Positions 34,160 through 43,359 of a stretch of 64,000 bases of DNA are shown in pieces. The stretch covers positions 1 through 64,000 of the forward strand of contig CACXNA010000001.1 of the NCBI GenBank assembly GCA_902768985.1, given 5' to 3'. The stretch's first letter is position 1; each line of letters begins with the position of its first letter. The notes beneath the pieces are model-generated. The model searched no databases. It saw only the letters and a program-made list of their open reading frames with translations, and had not been told where the DNA came from. The position numbers and the translations under genes are program-made. Origin of the DNA: an uncultured Bacteroidia bacterium. GTDB taxonomy: Bacteria > Bacteroidota > Bacteroidia > Bacteroidales > UBA932.

Positions 34160-34609
<450 letters not shown>

Positions 34610-36328
34610 TTATTCATTATTAGTCAAAGGATTGAACCTACGTCCATTGGCCTCATACCCCGCATTCTTGAAGAACTCCAGGAAATTGAGACGCAGCGGG
34701 TGCACGAAAGCGCCCAGGGCGCACATGGCGATGTTGAGCGTATGCCCGACCAGCACCAGCAGGATGAACGGAATCCAGAGCGCGATGTTCGAACCGTCGC
34801 CGAGCACCATCATGCCCATGTCGTTGAACGCCATGCCGAGCATGGAGCCGGCGAGGCCGAGCGCATACAGGCGCAGGTAGCTGAGCACATCGCCCATCAG
34901 GCCCGTGATCATGTTGTACGTATCCCAAAGCCCCATGCCCACGTTGGCGAGTTTGTTGCGCTTGGGATCGTTGAACACGAAGATGCCGAGGGCGGAGACG
35001 ACGCCCAGCACGATGACGACCCACTTGGTGGCCGTGGCGTTGAGCACGCCCGCGAACGACACCGCCGCGACGATGATGCCGCCGACAATCAGCAGCGTCC
35101 AGCCCCAGGTGCCGAGGCTGGCCGCAAAGCCCTTGGTGCGCGTGGCGTGGATGGTCTTCACGACCATGGCGATGCAGATATGCAGGATACCCACGGCCAG
35201 GGCCAGGATCATCGAGGCGTCATTGCCGGCAATCTCGGCCGGGATGAAGATGCCCTTGATCGGCGCGAAGAGCGGCCACTGTGAAATGTCCATCGAGAAG
35301 AAATTGTGGAAGAGGAACCCGACCACCACCGTGCCGACGCCCAGGGTGACCACGAGCGGCGCCATGTCCTTGAAGGACGGGACCTTCTTCAACAGCAGGC
35401 CGGCGATGACGAGCACGAGGCCGTAGCCGGCGTCTCCCATGCAGAACGCGAAGAACAGCAGGAAGAAGACGGAGATGAACGGCGTCGGGTCGAAACCGTC
35501 GTAGGACGGGCGCCCGTACATGTCCGTCAGCGTCTCGAACATGCGGACGAACTTGTTGTTCTTGAACTCGATCGGCGGGTTCTCCTCGACCGTTGCGTCG
35601 TTCTTCAGGTAGAAGACGTCCGCCTGGTCGAGGAAGGCGGTCACCGCTTCGTCGCACGCCGTCGGGGCGAAGCCCACGAGCGTGTCGATGGTGTCCTCGG
35701 CGGCGGGCACGGCGGCCGTGCCCGCGAGGTAGCGGTCGAGCTCGGCCTGCAGTTTGCGGAGGTGGTGCTGTATCTCAGGAATGTCGTCCTTCCGGCCTTC
35801 GAGGACCTTGCGGTGGTTCTCGATCTTGAGGTCCTGCTCGTCGAGCAGGGCCTGCAGTTCGGCAGCCGTCTTCTGCGGGGTGGGGAGGGGCTTGACCGGG
35901 AAGCCGGCCGTGTCGCCCAGAATGACGAACCACACGCGGCCGTCCCGCTCCTCCACCACCTGGATGGCGTACTGCTCCTCCCAGGCGGGATCGTATTTCT
36001 TGGCGGCTACGCAGAAGAAGCGGAGGCCGCCGAAAGGCTCCAGCTTTGCAGCATCATATTCGCCCCAGGGCCTGGCCTCTTCCAGCTCGCGCACGATCGT
36101 TTCGCGCACGGCCTGGAGGCCCAGCAGGGTGTCGTCCATGCCCTTCTTGGCACAGTCGATGTCCACCTTGAGGGTGTTGATTTTGTCGAGCAGCGACTGC
36201 GAATAGCTGTCCACGGGCTTGGCGGAACGCGTGATGTCCACGACGCCCAGCTGCTGCAGCTCGCTCAGGAACTGCTCCTTGTCCCCCTGCAGGAGGATGA
36301 AGGAGTATTGGGTCATCTTCGCAATCAT
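34610..36328 (-). CDS. ntpI: V-type ATPase subunit I
   Basis: 572 aa. N-terminal cytosolic half is helical (coiled-coil arm) and the C-terminal half has about seven or eight transmembrane helices, starting around 'FISVFFLLFFAFCMGDAGYGL', a family signature. It forms the ion half-channels against the K ring and the stator connection. It overlaps ntpD by 4 bp. Confidence 0.92.
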   Translation of the reverse strand: MIAKMTQYSFILLQGDKEQFLSELQQLGVVDITRSAKPVDSYSQSLLDKINTLKVDIDCAKKGMDDTLLGLQAVRETIVRELEEARPWGEYDAAKLEPFGGLRFFCVAAKKYDPAWEEQYAIQVVEERDGRVWFVILGDTAGFPVKPLPTPQKTAAELQALLDEQDLKIENHRKVLEGRKDDIPEIQHHLRKLQAELDRYLAGTAAVPAAEDTIDTLVGFAPTACDEAVTAFLDQADVFYLKNDATVEENPPIEFKNNKFVRMFETLTDMYGRPSYDGFDPTPFISVFFLLFFAFCMGDAGYGLVLVIAGLLLKKVPSFKDMAPLVVTLGVGTVVVGFLFHNFFSMDISQWPLFAPIKGIFIPAEIAGNDASMILALAVGILHICIAMVVKTIHATRTKGFAASLGTWGWTLLIVGGIIVAAVSFAGVLNATATKWVVIVLGVVSALGIFVFNDPKRNKLANVGMGLWDTYNMITGLMGDVLSYLRLYALGLAGSMLGMAFNDMGMMVLGDGSNIALWIPFILLVLVGHTLNIAMCALGAFVHPLRLNFLEFFKNAGYEANGRRFNPLTNNE

Positions 36329-36930
36329 AGGCCTGCCTCCTCTTCTTCTGCGTGACGGGTCTTGACAATCTTGGAAGAAGCCTTGGAGAGGTTCTCCTCG
36401 TCCTCCATATAGCGCTTGATCTTGCGGATGGCCTCCTTGTAGCCCGGAATCTGCACCTTTTCATAGAGGTTGACCTTCTGGGTCGTCTTCTTGCGGTTGT
36501 ATTCCAGGATCTGGCGGCGCTGCTCGTAGATCTCAGACTCGATGCCCAGGCGGGAGAGCTCCTTGAGGATCTCCACGCCGTCGGCGTACCAGGCGGGCTT
36601 GACGAAGGCGTTGAACGGCTGGATCTCAAACTGGATGTTGTCCAGGCGCGGGGTCTTTACGCCCGCCACTTTGGTGACGCCCAGGTCTACGTCCACGATG
36701 CGGATGAGCCCGGGATCGAACTCGTTCCACAGCGCGGCCATGTTGTCATAGCGCTGCAGGGAGGCTTCCAATTCGTCGAAGAGGCGCTCGGCTTGGGCCT
36801 TGGCTTCAAGCACGCCCGAACGCAGGGCCGACTCCTTGTTCTTGAGGGTCGGCAAGGCGTTCTGGCGCACCTTGAGCTGTTTGCCAAGATTCGTCAGCGA
36901 GGTCTTGTTGTATTGGAATTTAATTGCCAC
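36325..36930 (-). CDS. ntpD: V-type ATPase subunit D
   Basis: 201 aa, two long coiled-coil helices at the ends: N-terminal 'YNKTSLTNLGKQLKVRQNALPTLKNKESAL' pattern and a C-terminal helix 'RRQILEYNRKKTTQKVNLYEK'. It is the central rotor shaft. It lies 4 bp behind ntpB and overlaps ntpI. Confidence 0.9.
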   Translation of the reverse strand: MAIKFQYNKTSLTNLGKQLKVRQNALPTLKNKESALRSGVLEAKAQAERLFDELEASLQRYDNMAALWNEFDPGLIRIVDVDLGVTKVAGVKTPRLDNIQFEIQPFNAFVKPAWYADGVEILKELSRLGIESEIYEQRRQILEYNRKKTTQKVNLYEKVQIPGYKEAIRKIKRYMEDEENLSKASSKIVKTRHAEEEEAGL

Positions 36931-36934
36931 GGTG

Positions 36935-38257
36935 TTACGCTTTCTTCCAGTATTTGTCGACTAAAGCTTGCTTGATGCCGGTCTCGGCCGGCGAGAAGTA
37001 TTTGGCGAAAATCTCCCAGGCGGTGTCCAGCATCTGGTCGATCGTGATGTTGACGTCGATGGACAGGATGCGGGTGGCGTATTCCTTGGCGTAGTCCAGG
37101 CAGCGGAGATCGTAGTCGGACAGGTCGAAACCGTTCTCAAGCTTGGTCTTCGCATTCTGGGCATCGGCGTACAGGCGCACGCCGGCGTTCATGATCTGGG
37201 AGTGGTCCTCGCGGGTCTTCTTGCCCTGCACGAGCTGTTTGAGTCGGGACAGGGAGCGGAACGGGTCCACGATGACCTTGCCGGTGTCGGGATCCGCGCG
37301 CAGGAACAGCTGGCCCTCGGTGATGTAGCCCGTGTTGTCCGGGATGGCGTGGGTGATGTCGCCGTCGTTCAGGGTTGTGACCGCGATGATGGTGATGGAT
37401 CCGCCGTCCGGCAGCTGGACCGCCTTCTCGTAGATCTTGGCGAGGTCGGAGTAGAGCGAGCCCGGCATGGAGTCCTTGGACGGAATCTGGTCCATACGGT
37501 TGGACACGATGGAGAGGGCGTCGGCGTACAGGGTCATGTCCGTCAGCAGGACGAGCACCTTCTCGTTCTTGTCCACGGCGAAGTACTCCGCGGCGCAGAG
37601 CGCCATATCCGGGATCAGGAGGCGCTCCACAGGCGGCTCCTCGGTCGTGTTGACGAAGGAGACGATCTTGTCCAGGGCGCCCGCCGACTCGAATTCGTGG
37701 CGGAAGAAGAGGTAGTCGTCGTTGGTCAGGCCCATGCCGCCGAGGATGATCTTGTCGACGTCGGCGCGCAGGGCCACGTCGGCCATGACCTTATTATATG
37801 GCTGGTCAGGGTCGGCGAAGAAGGGGATCTTCTGGCCGGAGACGAGGGTGTTGTTGAGGTCGATGCCGGCGATGCCGGTCGGAATCAGCTCGGAGGGCTG
37901 GCGGCGCTTGTAGGGGTTGACGGACGGGCCGCCCACCTCACGCTCTTCGCCTTCGATCTCGGGGCCGCCGTCGATCGGCTGGCCGTAGGCGTTGAAGAAA
38001 CGGCCGGACAGCTGGTCGCTGACGCGCAGGGTCGGAGGCGCTCCGTGGAAGGACACCTCGGCGTTGGTGGGTATGCCTTCCGTGCCGGAGAAAACCTGCA
38101 GGGTGACGCTGTCGCCCTTGGTCTTCACGACCTGGGCGAGCTTGCCGCCCACGGTGGCCAGCTCGTCGTTGGAGACGTCCCTGGCATTCAGCGTGACCGT
38201 GGCCTTGGTGATGGCCTGGAGCTGCGTATAGGTGCGTTGGAATGCTTTCGTTGCCAT
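36935..38257 (-). CDS. ntpB: V-type ATPase subunit B
   Basis: 440 aa, the non-catalytic nucleotide-binding-like subunit. It lacks a Walker A motif, as expected, and has the family patterns 'GRFFNAYGQPIDGGP', 'NTLVSGQKIPFFADPD', 'SMPGSLYSDLAKIYEKA' and the arginine-finger region 'ITHAIPDNTGYITEGQLFL'. It forms the A3B3 head. Confidence 0.93.
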   Translation of the reverse strand: MATKAFQRTYTQLQAITKATVTLNARDVSNDELATVGGKLAQVVKTKGDSVTLQVFSGTEGIPTNAEVSFHGAPPTLRVSDQLSGRFFNAYGQPIDGGPEIEGEEREVGGPSVNPYKRRQPSELIPTGIAGIDLNNTLVSGQKIPFFADPDQPYNKVMADVALRADVDKIILGGMGLTNDDYLFFRHEFESAGALDKIVSFVNTTEEPPVERLLIPDMALCAAEYFAVDKNEKVLVLLTDMTLYADALSIVSNRMDQIPSKDSMPGSLYSDLAKIYEKAVQLPDGGSITIIAVTTLNDGDITHAIPDNTGYITEGQLFLRADPDTGKVIVDPFRSLSRLKQLVQGKKTREDHSQIMNAGVRLYADAQNAKTKLENGFDLSDYDLRCLDYAKEYATRILSIDVNITIDQMLDTAWEIFAKYFSPAETGIKQALVDKYWKKA

Positions 38258-38260
38258 AAG

Positions 38261-40003
38261 CTATGCGAGGTGTTTGCGGAGCTGCTGCTCGTATTCTTTG
38301 AATTCCGCGCTCTGGAACTTGGTGTAGTTCATCTGGCGCAGGGTGTTGATCATGTCCTTGAAGTAGACGCGGCACTCGTCGAAGTTCTCGAACTCGAAGG
38401 GACGGTCGCACAGGGCGAGGATGAGGTCGAGCATGAACTTCTGTCGCTCCAGCGGACAGAGGGCGTCGATGGCGTCGAACGCATCCTGCTGCAGGAAGGC
38501 GAAGTCGATGAGCTCGGACTTCCAGAAGGCCTCGTGGTAGGACATCGGCACGCCGTCGTCGCCGAGGATGTTGATCTGGTCGGCCATTTCGCGGCCGCGG
38601 CGGACGTAGTTCTTGGCGCGCAGCACCTTCTCCGTCCAGCCGGGCTGGATGGTGGTGTCGAGGTATTCCTTGATCTCGGGATACTCCAGATACTTGGAAT
38701 AGGAGTCGATCGGGTTGACGGCCGGGTAGCGCTTCTGGTCGGCGCGGCTCTGCTCGAGGGCGTAGAAGCAGCGGGCGGCCTTCTTGGTGGACTCGGTCAC
38801 CGGCTCCTTGAGGTTGCCGCCGGCCGGGGAGACCGTACCGATGAAGGTTACGGCGCCCGTCTGGCCGTTGTTCAGCACGACCTGGCCCGCGCGGGCGTAG
38901 AAGTTGGAGATGATGGCGGACAGGTCGACCGGGAAGGCGTCCTGGCCCGGCAGCTCCTCCATGCGGTTGGACATTTCGCGGAGCGCCTGCGCCCAGCGGG
39001 AGGTGGAGTCGGCCAGCAGCAGGCATTTCAGGCCCATGGCCCGGTAATACTCGCAGATGGTCATGGCCGTGTAGACGGAGGCCTCACGGGCGGCCACAGG
39101 CATGTTGGAGGTGTTGCAGATGATGGTGGTACGCTCCATCAGCTTGCGGCCGGTGTGTGGGTCGACGAGCTCCGGGAATTCCGTGAAGATCTCCACGACC
39201 TCGTTGGCGCGCTCGCCGCAGGCGGCCATCACGATCACGTCGGCGTCGCCCTGCTTGGCGATGGCGTGCTGGAGGACCGTCTTGCCGCAGCCGAACGGGC
39301 CCGGGATGAAACCGGTGCCGCCCTCGGCGATGGGGTTGAAGGTGTCGATGCAGCGCACGCCCGTCTCCATGATCCTGGTCGGACGCGGCTTCTCGCGGTA
39401 GGCCCGGACGGCCACCTTGACCGGCCAGCGCTGGGTCATGGTCACGTTCACGTCCTCGCCGTCGGGGCCGGTGAGGACGGCGACCGTCTGGTCGACGGTG
39501 TATTCGCCGGCCGGCGCGACGCTCTTGACGGTGTATTCACCCTGGAAGGCGAAGGGGACCATGATCTTATGGGGCAGCCAGCCTTCCTTGACCTCGCCGA
39601 GCCAGTCGGCCGCGACGACGCGGTCGCCGGGTTTCGCGAGGGGTGTGAAGGCCCAGAGGGCTTTCCGGTCGAGCGGGTCGGTGTATTCGCCGCGCTTGAG
39701 GAAAACGCCCGTCATGGTCTGCAGGTTGTTCTGAAGGCCGTCGTAGATGCCGGATAGCAGGCCGGGGCCGAGCGTGACCTCGAGCATCTTTCCGAGGAAT
39801 TCGACATCGTTGCCGTTCTTGAGTCCGCGGGTGCTTTCGAACACCTGGACCGAGGCCTTCTCACCGTTGACCTTGATCACCTCGGCGAGCAGCTTCTCGC
39901 TGCCGACGGAGATGTAGCAGAGTTCGTTCTCTGCCACCGGCCCGTCGACGGCCACGGTGACCAGGTTCGAGACGATGCCCGTTACCTTTCCTTTAGTACT
40001 CAT
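38261..40003 (-). CDS. ntpA: V-type ATPase subunit A (catalytic)
   Basis: 580 aa with Walker A GPFGCGKT at 235-242, the catalytic-Glu region 'ACGERANEVVEIFTEFPEL', Walker-B-like 'LLLADSTSRWAQALREMS', and the V/A-type insertion between the barrel and the nucleotide domain. It hydrolyses or synthesises ATP in the head. It overlaps the DUF2764 gene by 4 bp. Confidence 0.95.
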   Translation of the reverse strand: MSTKGKVTGIVSNLVTVAVDGPVAENELCYISVGSEKLLAEVIKVNGEKASVQVFESTRGLKNGNDVEFLGKMLEVTLGPGLLSGIYDGLQNNLQTMTGVFLKRGEYTDPLDRKALWAFTPLAKPGDRVVAADWLGEVKEGWLPHKIMVPFAFQGEYTVKSVAPAGEYTVDQTVAVLTGPDGEDVNVTMTQRWPVKVAVRAYREKPRPTRIMETGVRCIDTFNPIAEGGTGFIPGPFGCGKTVLQHAIAKQGDADVIVMAACGERANEVVEIFTEFPELVDPHTGRKLMERTTIICNTSNMPVAAREASVYTAMTICEYYRAMGLKCLLLADSTSRWAQALREMSNRMEELPGQDAFPVDLSAIISNFYARAGQVVLNNGQTGAVTFIGTVSPAGGNLKEPVTESTKKAARCFYALEQSRADQKRYPAVNPIDSYSKYLEYPEIKEYLDTTIQPGWTEKVLRAKNYVRRGREMADQINILGDDGVPMSYHEAFWKSELIDFAFLQQDAFDAIDALCPLERQKFMLDLILALCDRPFEFENFDECRVYFKDMINTLRQMNYTKFQSAEFKEYEQQLRKHLA

Positions 40004-40611
40004 ATCGTAAGAATCTGTTTTTTATTATCGTAGGTGGAGCGGATGTCGTCGACCAGCCGGCGGAAGAGGGCGCGGCCGGAGTCGGGATCCAGCTGCAGCC
40101 AGCGGTCGATGATCTTGAGTTTGGCGACGAAGCCGAGGATCACTTCCAGGTCCAGGCTGTCGAGGAGGGTCAGCTCGTCGATCTTCTTCCAGCGGAGCTC
40201 GTCCAGGCCGCGCTCGCGGGCCAGGATGTCGCCGCAGTTCAGGACCTGCTGTACGGCCACCGCTTCGGGAAATTCTTCCGTCTCACGGCCTTCCAGCTTG
40301 ACCAGGTCCAGGCCTTCCTGGCGGCCCAGGGAGTCGTTGAGGTAGGCGACCGTGGCGTTGCGCAGGTTCAGGTCGAAGCTGAACCACTCCCGGATGAAGC
40401 GGTTGCGGTGCTGCCGGGCTTTCTGATAGAATTCCGCGTCCAGCTTCTCGGGATTGTATCCGTCCAGCAGCTGGTCGAGCACCGCCGTGTCGCGCGCGGA
40501 CAACTGCCCGCGGATCTCGTCGAGGAGCTCCTGGGCCACCAGGTTGTCCGCCTTGTCGTCCTCCAGGTGGAGGACAGGCATGCTGGCGATGATATACGCG
40601 TAATTGTCCAT
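40000..40611 (-). CDS. V-ATPase-associated DUF2764 protein (subunit C-like)
   Basis: 203 aa, mostly helical: 'YAYIIASMPVLHLED', 'RNRFIREWFSFDLNLRNATVAYLND'. DUF2764 proteins occur between subunits E and A in bacterial V-ATPase operons lacking a recognisable subunit C. They are assumed to replace C as the coupling piece between rotor and membrane. Position and size fit here. Confidence 0.8.
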   Translation of the reverse strand: MDNYAYIIASMPVLHLEDDKADNLVAQELLDEIRGQLSARDTAVLDQLLDGYNPEKLDAEFYQKARQHRNRFIREWFSFDLNLRNATVAYLNDSLGRQEGLDLVKLEGRETEEFPEAVAVQQVLNCGDILARERGLDELRWKKIDELTLLDSLDLEVILGFVAKLKIIDRWLQLDPDSGRALFRRLVDDIRSTYDNKKQILTI

Positions 40612-40617
40612 CTCTGT

Positions 40618-41223
40618 CTAGCCGAAGAGGAGCTTGCGGGTCACGGGACGAAGATACTCGGCGATCAGCTCGCGGAAGGTCTCGTCGGTCAGGCTGACAA
40701 ACCAGCTGCCGTCCTTGGGGCCGATGGAGAAGCCGCCGGCCACTTTCTTGCTGAAGTGGGCCTTCGGGGCGCTGCCCAGGGTCTTGGCCAGGGCGCCGGC
40801 CACCCAGGGCTCCAGCTCCTGCTGCAGGGAAGCGGGCAGGACCAGGGCCAGGTCGGCTGATTCGCTCGTGCTGAAGCGCTCGGCGACGGTGGTGATGATT
40901 TTCTTGAGGAAATCGGGATCGGAGAGGGATTTGCTAACGCTGTCGGCGCTGACGGCGTTCACGAGCAGGTTCTCAATATCCTTCTTGGTGGCCTGCAGGC
41001 ACTGGGCGGAGGCCATCTTGATGTCGGACGCTGTCTTGTCGCGAAGGTCGTCGGCCTGCTTGTTCGCAGCGGCTACGATGTCGTCGGCCTGTTTGCGGGC
41101 GGCGGCGACGATGCCTTCCGCCTCGGAACGGGCACGGGCAAGCAGCTGTTCGCCTTCTTCTTTGCCTTTGGAGAGCCCTTCGTTGTAGAGTTTCTCCGTG
41201 AGTTCCTGTAATTTATTGGACAT
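40618..41223 (-). CDS. ntpE: V-type ATPase subunit E (peripheral stalk)
   Basis: 201 aa. A long charged N-terminal coiled coil (EEGEQLLARARSEAEGIVAAARKQ) and a globular C-terminal domain. First gene of the operon ntpE, DUF2764, A, B, D, I, K. Confidence 0.85.
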   Translation of the reverse strand: MSNKLQELTEKLYNEGLSKGKEEGEQLLARARSEAEGIVAAARKQADDIVAAANKQADDLRDKTASDIKMASAQCLQATKKDIENLLVNAVSADSVSKSLSDPDFLKKIITTVAERFSTSESADLALVLPASLQQELEPWVAGALAKTLGSAPKAHFSKKVAGGFSIGPKDGSWFVSLTDETFRELIAEYLRPVTRKLLFG

Positions 41224-41267
41224 ATCCTATGCTAGTTATTAGTCAATTTCCGCCTCTGGGGCGTTCA

Positions 41268-41299
41268 CAAATCTATAAAATATTCCGGCAAAGAACAAA
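41268..41299 (-). promoter_or_regulatory. promoter of the V-ATPase operon
   Basis: Minus strand: TTTG (41299-41296) and TAGATTTG (41275-41268) with a 20-bp spacer, a good Bacteroidota promoter. The leader to the ntpE ATG is about 40 nt. Confidence 0.7.
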
Positions 41300-41300
41300 G

Positions 41301-41336
41301 AAAAACCGGCTTTTCGGATGAAAAAGCCGGTTTTTT
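41301..41336 (-). terminator. terminator after the decarboxylase operon
   Basis: AAAAACCGGCTTTT pairs with AAAAGCCGGTTTTT, with U-runs in both directions. It separates the oadB-type gene from the V-ATPase promoter. Confidence 0.9.
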
Positions 41337-41357
41337 ATAGTTTCTGAATAATTCGTG

Positions 41358-42518
41358 CTAGCCGAGGAATCCCAGCAGGATACCCGCCGCTACGGCGGAA
41401 CCGATAACACCTGCGACATTCGGCGCCATAGCGTGGGTGAGCAGGTGGTTGGAGGGATCCGCCTCGAGGCCGACCTGTTCGGACACGCGGGCGGCATCCG
41501 GCACGGCGGACACGCCGGCGTTGCCGATGAGCGGGTTGATCTTCTTGCCTTCCTTGAGGAAGAGGTTCATGAACTTCGTGAAGAGCACGCCGAAGGTGGT
41601 GGCGATCACGAAGGAGGCGAGGCCGAGGCCGAAGATGAGGACGGAACGGCCGTTCAGGAAGACGTCCGCCTGGGTGGAGGCACCCACGGTCACGCCGATG
41701 AGCGTGGTCACGACGTCGATGAGCGGACCGCTGGCCGTGGCGGCGAGGCGCTTGGTCACGCCGCTTTCCTTCAGCAGGTTGCCGAAGAAAAGCATGCCGA
41801 GCAGCGGCAGGCCGGAGGGCACGATGAAAGCGGTGCAGAGGAAGCCGACGATCGGGAAGATGATCTTCTCGCGCTGGCTCACGACACGCGGCTTGTTCAT
41901 GCGGATCACGCGCTCCTTCTTGGTGGTCAGGAGCAGCATGATGGGCTTCTGGATCACGGGCACGAGGGCCATGTAGGAGTAGGCCGACACGGCGATGGCG
42001 CCCATCAGTTCCGGAGCCAGCTTGGAGCTCAGGAAGATGGCCGTCGGGCCGTCCGCGCCGCCGATGATGCCGATGGCACCCGCCTCATTGGGGGCGAAGC
42101 CGAGCGTCAGCGAGAGCAGGTAGGCGCCGAAGATACCCATCTGCGCGGCGGCGCCGATCAGGATCAGGCGCGGCTGCGAGATCAGGGCGCTGAAGTCCGT
42201 CATGGCTCCGATGCCCAGGAAGATGAGTGGCGGATACCAGCCGTTCTTCACACCGTGGTAGAGGATATTCAGCACGGAGTTCTCTTCGTAGATACCGATC
42301 TTGAGGCCCATGCCGGTCTCGGGATCGAAGAAGAGCGGAATGTTGCCGATGATGATACCGAATCCGATCGGCACGAGCAGCAGCGGTTCCCAGTGTTTGA
42401 CGATACCCAGCGTGATGAAGACCAGACCAATGCATATCATGATCAGGTGCGCCGGGGTACAGTTCGCGAAACCCGTGAACTGCCAGAACTGCTGGAGGCT
42501 GTCTAAAATATTTTCCAT
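41358..42518 (-). CDS. oadB: Na+-translocating decarboxylase, beta subunit (membrane pump)
   Basis: 386 aa, about ten transmembrane helices. OadB/MmdB/GcdB signatures: 'FLGIGAMTDFSALISQPRLILIGAAAQMGIF', 'GIIGGADGPTAIFLSSKLAPEL' with the key Asp in GGADGPT, and 'PLIGNAGVSAVPDAARV'. It decarboxylates the carboxybiotin arm and moves Na+ out. It starts right at the stop of the biotin carrier gene. Confidence 0.93.
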   Translation of the reverse strand: MENILDSLQQFWQFTGFANCTPAHLIMICIGLVFITLGIVKHWEPLLLVPIGFGIIIGNIPLFFDPETGMGLKIGIYEENSVLNILYHGVKNGWYPPLIFLGIGAMTDFSALISQPRLILIGAAAQMGIFGAYLLSLTLGFAPNEAGAIGIIGGADGPTAIFLSSKLAPELMGAIAVSAYSYMALVPVIQKPIMLLLTTKKERVIRMNKPRVVSQREKIIFPIVGFLCTAFIVPSGLPLLGMLFFGNLLKESGVTKRLAATASGPLIDVVTTLIGVTVGASTQADVFLNGRSVLIFGLGLASFVIATTFGVLFTKFMNLFLKEGKKINPLIGNAGVSAVPDAARVSEQVGLEADPSNHLLTHAMAPNVAGVIGSAVAAGILLGFLG

Positions 42519-42946
42519 TAACCGATCGTTACGATGTCAGCACCTTCGAGGACGGAATCACCCTGCTTGACATGGATGGCGGTGATGGTGCCGTCGCACT
42601 CGGCGAGGATCTCGTTCTCCATCTTCATGGCCTCGATGACGGCCACTTTCTGGCCGCGCTTGACGGCCTGGCCTTCCTTGACGTCGACGGAAATGATGAC
42701 GCCCGGGAGCGGGGAACCAATCTTCTTACCGCCTGCGGGAGCGGCAGCTGCGGGAGCGGCTGCAGGAGCTGCAGCGGCTGCGGGGGCAGCGGCGGCCGGA
42801 GCGGCCACGGGAGCGGCTGCGACCTCGTTTTCGAGTTCGACCTGATAGTTGACGCCGTTGACGGTCACGTCGGCGTTCTTTCCTTCAATTCCGTTCACGG
42901 CTACGTTGTACTCCTTGCCGTTGATCTTGAACTTGTATGCTTTCAT
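42518..42946 (-). CDS. biotin carboxyl carrier subunit of the decarboxylase
   Basis: 142 aa from the ATG at 42946, chosen because it gives a 4-bp ATGA overlap with the gamma-like gene; a longer start at 42988 would run deep into it. N-terminal beta unit, then an Ala/Pro-rich flexible linker (about 57-90), then a biotinyl domain with VIEAMKMENEI, in which the Lys between the two Met residues is biotinylated. Confidence 0.92.
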   Translation of the reverse strand: MKAYKFKINGKEYNVAVNGIEGKNADVTVNGVNYQVELENEVAAAPVAAPAAAAPAAAAAPAAAPAAAAPAGGKKIGSPLPGVIISVDVKEGQAVKRGQKVAVIEAMKMENEILAECDGTITAIHVKQGDSVLEGADIVTIG

Positions 42947-43359
42947 TTGCGGGGTGTTTTTCTGAAATTCAACTGTTTGTTGTCCCACGGGGACGGGTTG
43001 CGGCGGATCGTGATGAATCCGGGCTCGATGTCATGCACCGCGTCGCTCAGGTACAGGTGCAGGGCCGTGGCGATGGCGACTTCCGTCTCGCTGCCGGCCT
43101 CGGCTTCCAGCGCCATGGCGATGGCGGCCGCTACTTCGCCGCTGATCTCTCCTTTGGCGGCTTTCGGGGCCTTCGGCTTGCGCTTGTATTTGCCCGAAAA
43201 GATGTTGCCGGAGAAATTGTAGATGAAGTAGAGGACGATGAGCGCGGAGAAGACCACGGTCACGCTGATGAGCGTGAGGGTCCATCCGTGCGGATCGATC
43301 TCGGCCATCCGGTCGCCGCCCGCGGTGAGGGGGAGGAGACTATAAAGGAAGGTTGTCAT
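42943..43359 (-). CDS. OadG-family gamma/delta subunit
   Basis: 138 aa. One transmembrane helix near the N-terminus ([20 protein letters not shown]), a basic linker '[14 protein letters not shown]', then a helical C-terminal part. OadG-type subunits hold the carboxyltransferase and pump together. Its start lies 20 bp inside the 3' end of the carboxyltransferase gene. Confidence 0.85.
   Translation of the reverse strand: MTTFLYSLLPLTAGGDRMAEIDPHGWTLTLISVTVVFSALIVLYFIYNFSGNIFSGKYKRKPKAPKAAKGEISGEVAAAIAMALEAEAGSETEVAIATALHLYLSDAVHDIEPGFITIRRNPSPWDNKQLNFRKTPRK

Noticed and set aside
36968..39757. 929-codon plus-strand frame opposite ntpB and ntpA
   Set aside because: Shadow of the codon bias of the V-ATPase genes; no start signal, no motif, and composition dominated by V, L, G, D, H.
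42718..42828. Ala/Pro-rich low-complexity repeat in the biotin carrier
   Set aside because: This is the usual flexible linker of biotin carrier proteins and not a separate repeat element.
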